From: CAITSH01 sp964385505
GTDB taxonomy: Bacteria; Pseudomonadota; Gammaproteobacteria; Burkholderiales; SG8-39
Length of the DNA stretch: 52,854 nt
Assembly (NCBI GenBank): GCA_964385505.1
Contig: CAYLPI010000008.1
Location: 1 to 52,854 of the forward strand
Direction of reading: 5' to 3'
Made by a program: the position numbers and the translations under genes. Shown piece by piece: positions 41,912 through 49,432 of this stretch. The notes under the pieces are model-generated. The model did not search any database and was not told the origin of the DNA. It saw nothing but the letters and a program-made list of their open reading frames with translations. Numbering within the stretch: the stretch's first letter is position 1; every line of letters begins with the position of its first letter.

Positions 41912-42460
41912 ATGAAACGCATGAATCTTCGTAAAACTTTGGGCGCCGTCGTATTGATGGGCGGAACGATGATCGCGGCAAGCGCAATCGCCGACCAACC
42001 AGAAGGCGCCTATGGCCACCGCTACGGCATGATGGGCGGCTGGGGCCAGGGGCAGGGCTACAACATGGGTCCGGGCATGATGGGCGCTTACGGTACCGGC
42101 TATGGTCAGGGTCAGGGCTACGGCATGGGCCCCGGAATGATGGGCGACTACGGTTCGCAATCCAATTTGAACCTGAGCGCGGAGCAACGCGGCAAGATCG
42201 CCAAGATCCAGGAAGCCGCACGGCGCAAACAATGGGAGTTGATGGGAAAAATGCAGGATGAGCAGTCGCACATGAACGAGCAGTATTACTCGGACAAGCG
42301 CGATGACGGCGAACTCAGCAAGAACTACCGCAAGATGTCGGAACTGCGCCACCAGATGTTCGACCTGTCGCTGAGCACCCAGAAGCAGACCGATGCGGTG
42401 CTCACCAAAGAGCAGCACGGCAAGTCGTGGCGCAACGGCTTTGGCATGTGGGGCAACTAA
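41912..42460 (+). CDS. Spy/CpxP-like periplasmic protein with Gly/Met-rich repeats
   Basis: A 182-residue exported protein with a signal peptide of about 28 residues (GTMIAASAIA-DQ). Residues 33-82 hold repeats such as GQGYNMGPGMMGAYG and GQGYGMGPGMMGDYG. From about 85 on, the sequence (NLSAEQRGKIAKIQEAARRK onward) looks like the all-helical LTXXQ region of Spy/CpxP-type chaperones and metal sensors. These act in envelope stress and metal defence. CGGAG lies before the ATG. The gene is followed within one base by the DUF302 frame and then by the N-ATPase operon, all in one direction. Confidence 0.75.
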   Translation: MKRMNLRKTLGAVVLMGGTMIAASAIADQPEGAYGHRYGMMGGWGQGQGYNMGPGMMGAYGTGYGQGQGYGMGPGMMGDYGSQSNLNLSAEQRGKIAKIQEAARRKQWELMGKMQDEQSHMNEQYYSDKRDDGELSKNYRKMSELRHQMFDLSLSTQKQTDAVLTKEQHGKSWRNGFGMWGN

Positions 42461-42461
42461 G

Positions 42462-42806
42462 GTGCCGTCTGGCGTCACGGAGGCGCTGAAAGCCGAAGGA
42501 TTCGGCGTGCTCACCGATATCGATGTTCAGGCGACGTTGAAAGCCAAGCTCAACGTCGCACATCGTCCTTATCGCATCCTCGGCGCCTGTAACCCCGCGC
42601 TCGCCCAACGTGCCATTGATGCCGAACCCGACACCGGCTTGCTGTTGCCGTGCAACGTGGTGCGTGAAGAAGCCGATCGCAGCACAACGGTTGCGTTCAT
42701 GGACCCGGAGGCCGTATTGAAGCTTGTCGACAAAGCGCAAGTGACCACCTTCGGCAGGGAAGTAGGGGCGCTACTGCAGAAAGTGTGCGCCAGCCTCAAG
42801 GCGTAA
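42462..42806 (+). CDS. DUF302 domain protein with shortened N-terminus
   Basis: A 114-residue protein recognised as DUF302 from EALKAEGFGVLTDIDVQATL, the PYRILGACNPALAQRA motif and GLLLPCNVV. Full-length members have about 15-20 more residues before EALKAEGFG, forming the first strand. Here the only usable start is a GTG one base after the stop of the Spy-like gene. The missing part suggests a deletion at the junction. If translated, it would be coupled to the upstream gene. DUF302 function is not known; members are often found in stress islands. It ends 17 bases before atpD. Confidence 0.65.
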   Translation: MPSGVTEALKAEGFGVLTDIDVQATLKAKLNVAHRPYRILGACNPALAQRAIDAEPDTGLLLPCNVVREEADRSTTVAFMDPEAVLKLVDKAQVTTFGREVGALLQKVCASLKA

Positions 42807-42823
42807 CGCGCTTCAAGGCTTGA

Positions 42824-44425
42824 ATGCAGCCGATATCAGCGACGGTTGACGCGGAGCCCTGCCAGATGAGTGAATCCGGGAATAAGATCGACCGTCCGAA
42901 CCGGGGCGTGGTCGCGGCGGTGCGCGGTGGTGTGGTGGACATGCAGTTCGACGCCCACCTGCCGCCCATCTACTCCCTGCTGCACGCGCGGGAAGGGAAA
43001 ATCGTCATCGAGGTGCTGGCCCAGACCGATGCGAGCCATGTGCGCGGAATTGCCCTGACACCTACGCAGGGACTCGCTCGCGGCATGGTGGTGGAAGACA
43101 CCGGCGGCCCGCTCAAAGCGCTCGTTGGCAAAGGCACACTCTCGCGCATGTTCGACGTGTTTGGCAACGTCATCGACGGCGAAGCGGCGCCGACGGATGT
43201 CCGATGGCGTTCCGTCCATCGGGCCCCGCCGCCGTTGGGGCGGCGTTCCACGAAATCCGAAATATTCGAAACCGGCATCAAGCTAATCGATGTGCTTATG
43301 CCGCTGGAGCGCGGCGGAAAGGCGGGTTTGTTTGGCGGGGCAGGCGTGGGAAAGACCGTGCTGCTCACAGAGATGATACATAACATGGTCGGGCAGCACG
43401 AAGGTGTGAGCATTTTTTGCGGCATCGGCGAGCGCTGCCGCGAGGGTGAGGAGCTTTATCGCGACATGAAGGAGGCCGGTGTACTGCCGAATATGGTTAT
43501 GGTGTTCGGGCAGATGAACGAACCTCCCGGTGCGCGCTTTCGTGTCGGTCACGCGGCGCTGACGATGGCCGAGTATTTTCGCGACGACGAACGTCGCGAT
43601 GTTTTGCTGCTCGTGGACAATATTTTTCGCTTCATCCAGGCCGGCATGGAAGTGTCCGGCTTGATGGGACAAATGCCTTCGCGCCTGGGCTATCAGCCCA
43701 CCATGGGCACAGAGTTGTCGGGCTTGGAAGAGCGCATCGCCAACACCGATGCCGGCGCGATCACTTCAATCCAGGCGGTATATGTGCCGGCGGACGATTT
43801 CACCGATCCGGCGGCCGTGCATACGTTCTCGCATCTCTCCGCGTCCATCGTGCTTTCGCGTAAACGGGCTAGCGAAGGCCTGTTCCCGGCAATCGACCCG
43901 CTGCAATCGAGTTCAACGATGGCCACGCCGGGAATCGTCGGTAAGCGGCATTACGCACTCGCGCAGGAGATCCGGCGCACGCTGGCGCAGTACGCGGAAC
44001 TCAAGGACATCATTGCCATGCTAGGCCTTGAGCAGCTTTCGCCGGAGGATCGCAAGGTGGTCGGCCGCGCCCGCCGCCTGGAGCGCTTCCTCACGCAGCC
44101 GTTTTTTACCACCGGACAGTTCACGGGCCTCAATGGCAAGCTCGTTAGCCTGAAGGACGCGCTGGACGGCTGCGAGCGCATCCTGCGCGATGAATTCAAG
44201 GACACCCCGGAGAGCGCGCTCTACATGATCGGGGCGATAGACGAAGCGAAGGGAAAAACGAAGCCGGGCCCCGTCGCAGTCACGGCCGATCCGGAGGCAG
44301 AAGGCGGGGCAGGCCCGGAGTCTGCCGGCGCAGCCACGACTAAATTCGCGCCCGAACCACAGTCCAAGGCCGCTGAAATGTCCCACGCTCAAGGCGCACA
44401 TGCAATCAGCGAACATGAATCTTAA
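42824..44425 (+). CDS. atpD: N-type ATPase subunit beta
   Basis: The catalytic subunit of the F1-like head of an N-type rotary ATPase. The 533-residue product has the Walker A GGAGVGKT at 171-178, the catalytic Glu203 in GIGERCREGEE, Walker B LLLVDNIFRF, and LEQLSPED in place of the usual DELSEED lever. N-ATPase operons start with atpD, as here; F-type operons do not. Residues 478-533 are a disordered Ala/Pro/Glu-rich tail that normal beta subunits lack. A second ATG at 42866 is possible. The gene overlaps atpC. Confidence 0.93.
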   Translation: MQPISATVDAEPCQMSESGNKIDRPNRGVVAAVRGGVVDMQFDAHLPPIYSLLHAREGKIVIEVLAQTDASHVRGIALTPTQGLARGMVVEDTGGPLKALVGKGTLSRMFDVFGNVIDGEAAPTDVRWRSVHRAPPPLGRRSTKSEIFETGIKLIDVLMPLERGGKAGLFGGAGVGKTVLLTEMIHNMVGQHEGVSIFCGIGERCREGEELYRDMKEAGVLPNMVMVFGQMNEPPGARFRVGHAALTMAEYFRDDERRDVLLLVDNIFRFIQAGMEVSGLMGQMPSRLGYQPTMGTELSGLEERIANTDAGAITSIQAVYVPADDFTDPAAVHTFSHLSASIVLSRKRASEGLFPAIDPLQSSSTMATPGIVGKRHYALAQEIRRTLAQYAELKDIIAMLGLEQLSPEDRKVVGRARRLERFLTQPFFTTGQFTGLNGKLVSLKDALDGCERILRDEFKDTPESALYMIGAIDEAKGKTKPGPVAVTADPEAEGGAGPESAGAATTKFAPEPQSKAAEMSHAQGAHAISEHES

Positions 44426-44804
44426 GGTGCTTCTGCCCTTCAAGATATTTGTCGACAGAACCAGCGTATTGCGTGTCGTCGCGGAGACGCGTACAGGTTC
44501 GTTCGGCTTGCTGCCGCAGCGGCTGGATTGTGTCGCGGCACTCGCGCCGGGAATAATGGTGTATGAGACCGAGGCGGAGGGCGAAATTTGTATGGCGGTC
44601 GACGAAGGCGTTCTCGTCAAGGTAGGCCCCAACGTGCTGGTTTCGGTGCGCAATGCGATAGCAGGAACAAACCTGAATCAACTGCGCGAGGCGGTAGAGA
44701 GGGAATTCCTCAATCTGGACGAGCAGGAAAAAAGCGTGCGTTCGGTGTTGGATAAGCTGGAGAGCGGGTTTATTCGTCGGTTCGCCGCCTTTCATCATGA
44801 TTGA
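44415..44804 (+). CDS. atpC: N-type ATPase subunit epsilon
   Basis: The central-stalk subunit that joins gamma to the c ring. The 129-residue product has the N-terminal beta-sandwich (MNLKVLLPFKIF, GSFGLLPQRLDCVAAL, ICMAVDEGVLVKVG) and a helical C-terminus (REAVEREFLNLDEQEKSVRS). The ATG at 44415 overlaps the atpD end by 11 bases; an ATG at 44400 would add five residues. The second place in the operon, right after atpD, is the N-ATPase order. The stop overlaps atpQ by 8 bases. Confidence 0.9.
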   Translation: MNLKVLLPFKIFVDRTSVLRVVAETRTGSFGLLPQRLDCVAALAPGIMVYETEAEGEICMAVDEGVLVKVGPNVLVSVRNAIAGTNLNQLREAVEREFLNLDEQEKSVRSVLDKLESGFIRRFAAFHHD

Positions 44805-45135
44805 AAAGCCGAAGGCGAAATCCGTGTCGGGCGCGACCGAATTCAGCCAGAAAATCGGCGAAAAAGCCGCGCGCAAGCTCAGGGCGCAACGCCATGTCAC
44901 GCGGACCGTATGGTCCGGCCTGGGCATGATGGGCATGGTCGGCTGGTCAATCGCGATGCCGACACTGCTCGGCGCGGTACTCGGGCTTTGGCTGGACCGG
45001 CATTATCCGGGCGGCCATTCCTGGACGCTGATGCTGCTGGCCATCGGCCTGGCTCTGGGCTGTTTCAACGCCTGGCATTGGGTGACCAAGGAAGACAGGG
45101 AAATCCACGAGCAGGGCGGCGAAGATGATGAATGA
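44797..45135 (+). CDS. atpQ: N-ATPase assembly membrane protein AtpQ (AtpI-like)
   Basis: A 112-residue protein with a basic cytoplasmic N-terminus (GEKAARKLRAQRHVTRTVWS), two membrane helices (about 42-66 and 74-92) and an acidic C-terminal tail. The MVGWSIAMPTLLGAVLGLWL then LDRHYPGGHSWTL pattern is that of the AtpI/gene1-type proteins placed as AtpQ in N-ATPase operons. AtpI-type proteins help c-ring assembly or Mg handling in F-ATPases. It overlaps both neighbours, so it is tightly coupled to the operon. Confidence 0.85.
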   Translation: MIEKPKAKSVSGATEFSQKIGEKAARKLRAQRHVTRTVWSGLGMMGMVGWSIAMPTLLGAVLGLWLDRHYPGGHSWTLMLLAIGLALGCFNAWHWVTKEDREIHEQGGEDDE

Positions 45136-45442
45136 GCCCCTGATCGCGGTGCTTTCACTGTCGGCGGGGGCCTTGATCGGCGTGATGTTTTACGGCGGCC
45201 TCTGGTGGACGGTTCAGTGCGGGCTCTCATCCGGGCGTGCGGCGCTGTGGTTTCTGGCGAGCTTTACGCTGCGCACGGGCGGGGCAGTGGCCGGCGTTTA
45301 TTTTGTCTCGGCCGGGCAGTGGCAGCGGCTGCTGCTTTGTTTCGCCGGATTCATGGCCGCGCGGCACGCCATAATCTGGCTGACGCGGCCGTCGCGGCGG
45401 AAACGCAACGGATCCGCGGCGGAAGGCGGCCATGCATCTTAG
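45125..45442 (+). CDS. atpR: N-ATPase membrane protein AtpR
   Basis: A 105-residue protein with three predicted membrane helices (about 7-30, 38-58, 65-85). An Arg lies inside a hydrophobic stretch (ASFTLRTGGAVAGVYFVS); such an intramembrane Arg is typical of AtpR, and has been proposed to interact with the c-subunit carboxylate during ring assembly. AtpR is specific to N-ATPase operons and is the best marker for this ATPase type. The start MMNE overlaps atpQ by 11 bases and the end overlaps atpB. Confidence 0.87.
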   Translation: MMNEPLIAVLSLSAGALIGVMFYGGLWWTVQCGLSSGRAALWFLASFTLRTGGAVAGVYFVSAGQWQRLLLCFAGFMAARHAIIWLTRPSRRKRNGSAAEGGHAS

Positions 45443-46205
45443 TCCAGATGATATTGTCTTCTGGCAGTACGGCTTCTTAAAGCTCAACGCCACGATCGCG
45501 TACACCTGGGCGCTCATGCTCGTGCTCGCCGTCGGTTCCAAACTGGTGACGCGCAGGCTGTCCACGGCACTGCGGCGCTCACGCTGGCAGAATCTCCTGG
45601 AAATTATTGTTGTCGGAATAAAACAGCAAATTGCGGAGGTCGGTCTGCACCAGCCGGAGAAACATCTCGGATTTCTGGGCACCTTGTTCCTGTTCGTCGC
45701 GACGGCGAGCCTCTTCACAATCGTTCCCGGCTATGAGCCGCCGACCGGTTCGCTTTCGACGACTGCGGCATTGGCGGTCTGCGTATTCGTGGCGGTACCG
45801 ATGTTCGGCATCGCCGAACTCGGACTCGGCGGATATCTCAGGGAATACCTGAAGCCGACGGTGATCATGCTGCCGTTCAACATCATCAGCGAGCTCTCGC
45901 GAACGCTGGCACTGGCGGTGCGCCTGTTCGGCAACATGATGAGCGGGACGATGATCCTCGCCATATTGCTGACCATTACGCCTTTCATCTTTCCGATTGC
46001 CATGAGCGCGCTCGGGCTGCTGACCGGCATGGTGCAGGCTTACATTTTCAGTATTCTGGCCACGGTCTACATCGCCGCCGCCACGCGCACGCGCACGCGC
46101 AGACCGGAGACGGCAGCGAAGGCTGTGCCCAAGCCTGAAGCCAAGCCCGAAGCCAAATCCGCAGCGCTGGCGAAACCCGGATCCGGGTCTGGCTTCGCCG
46201 ACTGA
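45432..46205 (+). CDS. atpB: N-type ATPase subunit a
   Basis: The membrane stator that forms the two ion half-channels. The 257-residue product has about five or six membrane helices. The essential Arg is Arg164 in ALAVRLFGNMMSG, with Arg157 one helix turn before. Family pattern GIAELGLGGYLREYLKP precedes it. Residues 219-257 form a basic, Ala/Lys/Pro-rich tail (with PKPEAKPEAK) that other a subunits lack. It is 31 bases before atpE, the only sizeable gap in the first part of the operon. Confidence 0.92.
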   Translation: MHLSPDDIVFWQYGFLKLNATIAYTWALMLVLAVGSKLVTRRLSTALRRSRWQNLLEIIVVGIKQQIAEVGLHQPEKHLGFLGTLFLFVATASLFTIVPGYEPPTGSLSTTAALAVCVFVAVPMFGIAELGLGGYLREYLKPTVIMLPFNIISELSRTLALAVRLFGNMMSGTMILAILLTITPFIFPIAMSALGLLTGMVQAYIFSILATVYIAAATRTRTRRPETAAKAVPKPEAKPEAKSAALAKPGSGSGFAD

Positions 46206-46236
46206 AACGATTACGCTGACAACGAAAGGAAGCACC

Positions 46237-46518
46237 ATGGATAGCATGACACTGATAGCGATTGCTTCGATCATCACCGCCGGAGCGACGATAGCGATAG
46301 GGGTGATCGGCCCTTCGCTCGGCGAGGGCAAGGCTGTGGCGACAGCCTTGACTTCGCTAGCGCAGCAGCCGGACGCTTCGGCGACCATAACCAGGACGCT
46401 GTTCGTCGGGCTGGCGATGATCGAGTCCACCGCCATCTACTGCTTTGTAGTCTCGATGATTCTCATATTCGCCAACCCGTTCTGGAACCATGTTATTGCC
46501 GGCGCTACAGGAAAGTAA
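46237..46518 (+). CDS. atpE: N-type ATPase subunit c (rotor ring)
   Basis: A 93-residue hairpin of two membrane helices that forms the ion-carrying rotor. Helix 1 has PSLGEGKAVATAL with Glu30; helix 2 has MIESTAIYCFVV with the ion-carrying Glu63 plus Ser64, Thr65 and Tyr68. The polar loop is QQPDAS. Two carboxylates per subunit and the EST...Y ligand set are typical of N-ATPases and overlap with known sodium sites. The N-ATPase ring of Burkholderia pseudomallei was nevertheless shown to be proton-specific with 17 subunits, so the coupling ion is open. AAAGGAAG precedes the ATG. Confidence 0.94.
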   Translation: MDSMTLIAIASIITAGATIAIGVIGPSLGEGKAVATALTSLAQQPDASATITRTLFVGLAMIESTAIYCFVVSMILIFANPFWNHVIAGATGK

Positions 46519-46521
46519 GTC

Positions 46522-47358
46522 ATGCTGATCGACTGGTTCACCGTCGCAGCGCAAGTCGTCAACTTTCTCATACTGGTATGGTTGTTGAAGCGCTTCCTGT
46601 ACCGGCCGATTCTCGACGCCATCGACGCGCGGGAGCAGCGCATTGCTGAGGAATTGGCGGACGCCGATGCGAAAAGGACTGAGGCAAAAAAGGAACGCGA
46701 TGAGTTCCAGCACAAGAATGAGGGCTTCGCGCAGCAGCGCGCCGCGCTCCTCGCCAAGGCGACGGATGAGGCCAAAATAGAGCGACAGAGACTGCTCGAC
46801 GAGGCGCGGCAGGCGGCGAACACCCTGGCGGCCAAGCTGCACGAGGCGCTCAAAAACGAGCAAAAGAGCCTGCGAGAGTCGCTCGGCCGGCGTGCCCGGG
46901 ATGAGGTGTTTGCCATCGCGCGCAAGGCGCTGGTCGATCTTGCCGGGGTAAGTCTGGAACAGCGAGCGTGCGAAGTGTTCACCAGCCGCCTGCGCGAGTT
47001 GGACGACAATTCGAAAGCAATCCTGGGCGAAGCGATGAAATCGGCGTCCGCACCCGGTGTCGTGCGCAGCGCCTTCGAACTGCCTGCGGCGCAGCGCACA
47101 CAGATTCAACAGACGCTCAACGAGATCTTCTTCGCCGAAATCCGCATCCGTTTCGAGGTTGCGCCGGACCTGGTGAGCGGCATCGAACTCGCCACGGATG
47201 GACAAAAGGTGGGCTGGTCTATCGCGGATTTTCTGCAGTCGCTGGAACACGGTATCGGCGAACTTCTCAAGGAGAAGGCCAAGCGGGTGCCTGAAGCCAG
47301 CGCGGCGCCCGGGCCCGAAGCCGAGGCCGCGCCGAAGTCGCAGGTGGACGCCTCGTGA
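46522..47358 (+). CDS. atpF: N-type ATPase subunit b fused to a delta-like domain
   Basis: The peripheral stalk. The 278-residue product has one N-terminal membrane helix (FTVAAQVVNFLILVWLLKRF), a long charged coiled coil to about residue 125, and a delta-like C-terminal part (about 130-250) that caps the head. No separate atpH is present, consistent with N-ATPases, where b carries this extension. Ordinary b subunits have about 155-160 residues. Residues 251-278 are a flexible Ala/Pro/Glu tail. The gene starts 3 bases after atpE and its stop overlaps atpA. Confidence 0.9.
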   Translation: MLIDWFTVAAQVVNFLILVWLLKRFLYRPILDAIDAREQRIAEELADADAKRTEAKKERDEFQHKNEGFAQQRAALLAKATDEAKIERQRLLDEARQAANTLAAKLHEALKNEQKSLRESLGRRARDEVFAIARKALVDLAGVSLEQRACEVFTSRLRELDDNSKAILGEAMKSASAPGVVRSAFELPAAQRTQIQQTLNEIFFAEIRIRFEVAPDLVSGIELATDGQKVGWSIADFLQSLEHGIGELLKEKAKRVPEASAAPGPEAEAAPKSQVDAS

Positions 47359-49025
47359 GCATGGAGCCCGCCGAGGGCCTGCAAAAGTTATTGGATGGCG
47401 CCTTCGCCGAAATGCGCGAAGAGCGCGAGGCATACACGCCGCAGCTTGAGCTGCGCGAAGTGGGTACTATCACCAGCGTTGCCACGGGCATTGCAAAGGT
47501 GAGCGGGCTTCCCGGAGTGGGCTTTGACGAACTGGTGCGGTTTCCCGGCGACGTTCTCGGCATTGCGTTTAACGTGGATGCGGATGAAATCGGCGTCGTT
47601 CTGCTCGGCGAATACTGGCACCTGCACGCCGGAGACGAAGTCCAGCGCACGGGCCGGGTCATGGATGTGGCCGTGGGCGAGGGGTTACTCGGGCGCGTGA
47701 TCGACCCCCTGGGCCGGCCGCTCGACGGCAAAGGGCCGGTCGCCACCAGCAAGCGCCTGCCCATTGAACGCGCGGCGCCGCCCATCATGGATCGTGCGCC
47801 GGTCACCGTGCCGCTGCAGACCGGTCTCAAAGTCATCGATGCGCTGATTCCCATCGGGCGCGGCCAGCGTGAGCTGATTGTCGGGGATCGCCAGACGGGC
47901 AAGACCGCCATTGCGATCGACGCCATCCTCAACCAGCGCGGCAAGAATGTCCTGTGCGTCTATTGCGCCATCGGCCAGCGGGCCTCCGCCGTCGCGAAGA
48001 CCGTGGCAACATTGGGGGAGAAGGGTGCGATGGATCACACCGTCATCGTCGTGACCGAGGGCAACGACCCGCCGGGTCTTGCTTTCATCGCGCCCTACGC
48101 GGCGACCAGCATCGCGGAGCATTTCATGGAAGCGGGCCGCGATGTGCTGATCGTTTACGACGACCTGACCAATCACGCACGGGCCTATCGCGAGCTGTCC
48201 CTGTTGCTGCGCCGTCCTCCCGGGCGAGAAGCGTTTCCAGGCGATATCTTCTATATTCATGCGCGACTTCTGGAGCGCGCAACGCACTTGCGCAAAGATC
48301 TCGGCGGAGGTTCGCTGAGCGCGCTGCCGATTATCGAAACCGAAGCGCAGAACATATCCGCCTACATTCCGACCAACCTGATTTCCATCACTGACGGGCA
48401 GATATATCTGTCGCCATCGCTGTTCGAATTAGGCGTTCTGCCTGCGGTCGATGTCGGCAAATCGGTTTCGCGCGTCGGCGGCAAGGCGCAGCGTGCGGCC
48501 TATCGCGCGGTGGCGGGTGACCTCAAACTCGCTTACGCCCAATTCGAGGAACTGGAGACCTTTGCACGGTTCGGCGCGAGCATGGACGAGGAGACCCGCA
48601 ACATCATCGAGCACGGACGGCGCATCCGTGCCTGCCTGAAGCAGCCGGAGTACGCCCCGGCATCGGTATCCGCACAGATCGCCATTCTGCTGGCATTGAC
48701 CGCGAAAATGTTCGACCTGGTGCCGCTGGCGCAGATGGCCGATGCCGAGCGTGCCGTGCACGAGGCGGCGACAAAAATCCCGGCTGAGATTTGCGCCCGG
48801 TTCGATACCGCCGATGAATTGAGCGATGGAGATCGTAAAGCGATTCTCGACATCGCCGGTCAGGCGTTGGCGCGGTTCCAACCCGAACCCGAAGCAAATT
48901 CGCGTTCAACCGCCGATTCTGACCCCGATGCAAAGCGAGGGTCCGGGCCAGAATTTATTGGCCAGTCGAAGCCTGAAGACAGAGCCGATCCGGCGCCAGA
49001 AGGTGATTCGGACACCGCCAAATGA
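47355..49025 (+). CDS. atpA: N-type ATPase subunit alpha
   Basis: The non-catalytic nucleotide-binding subunit of the head. The 556-residue product has Walker A GDRQTGKTA, the VYCAIGQRASAVAKT segment, VIVYDDLTNHARAYRELSLL with Walker B, and the adenine-contact segment YIPTNLISITDGQIYL. Residues 507-556 are a disordered acidic tail (QPEPEANSRSTADSDPDAKR ...) absent from normal alpha subunits of about 505 residues. The GTG start overlaps the atpF stop; an ATG two codons on (47361) is an alternative. Confidence 0.94.
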   Translation: MSMEPAEGLQKLLDGAFAEMREEREAYTPQLELREVGTITSVATGIAKVSGLPGVGFDELVRFPGDVLGIAFNVDADEIGVVLLGEYWHLHAGDEVQRTGRVMDVAVGEGLLGRVIDPLGRPLDGKGPVATSKRLPIERAAPPIMDRAPVTVPLQTGLKVIDALIPIGRGQRELIVGDRQTGKTAIAIDAILNQRGKNVLCVYCAIGQRASAVAKTVATLGEKGAMDHTVIVVTEGNDPPGLAFIAPYAATSIAEHFMEAGRDVLIVYDDLTNHARAYRELSLLLRRPPGREAFPGDIFYIHARLLERATHLRKDLGGGSLSALPIIETEAQNISAYIPTNLISITDGQIYLSPSLFELGVLPAVDVGKSVSRVGGKAQRAAYRAVAGDLKLAYAQFEELETFARFGASMDEETRNIIEHGRRIRACLKQPEYAPASVSAQIAILLALTAKMFDLVPLAQMADAERAVHEAATKIPAEICARFDTADELSDGDRKAILDIAGQALARFQPEPEANSRSTADSDPDAKRGSGPEFIGQSKPEDRADPAPEGDSDTAK

Positions 49026-49066
49026 GCATGATGAGCGAATTGATGTATTAACAACAGGAGAACGCC

Positions 49067-49432
49067 ATGCAGGTTCAAATCAATACCGACCATAACATCG
49101 AAGGGCGCGAAGAGTTGGGCGCCCACCTCAGCGGCATAGTAAAGGGCGCGCTGAGCCGTTGCAGCGATCACATTACACGGGTGGAGGTCCATCTGACCGA
49201 CGAGAACGGTCGCAAGAGCGGCCGCGACGACAAACGCTGCGTGATGGAGGCCCGTCTTGAAAGCCGTCCGCCCGTCGCGGTCACCCATCATGCCGCGACC
49301 CTGCACCAGGCCGTTTCCGGCGCCGCGGACAAGTTGACTGCCCTGATCGAGAGCACCCGAGGTCGGCTGCATGATCAACGAAGTCGCGCACCTGCCGCTC
49401 GCGCGCCGGAGCCGCTGACCCCGGAGGAGTGA
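49067..49432 (+). CDS. HPF/RaiA-family ribosome-associated protein inside the ATPase operon
   Basis: A 121-residue protein with the beta-alpha-beta-beta-beta-alpha pattern of the S30AE/HPF/YfiA group: MQVQINTDHNIEGREELGAH, HITRVEVHLTDENG, KRCVMEARLESRPPVAVTHH and the helix LHQAVSGAADKLTALIESTR. Known relatives bind the 30S decoding site and silence or pair ribosomes in starvation. It is not the usual rpoN-linked HPF, and lacks the long C-terminal dimer domain. It starts 41 bases after atpA with AACAGGAG upstream, and its stop overlaps the atpG start. The canonical N-ATPase order atpDCQRBEFAG has no gene at this place. Confidence 0.83.
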   Translation: MQVQINTDHNIEGREELGAHLSGIVKGALSRCSDHITRVEVHLTDENGRKSGRDDKRCVMEARLESRPPVAVTHHAATLHQAVSGAADKLTALIESTRGRLHDQRSRAPAARAPEPLTPEE

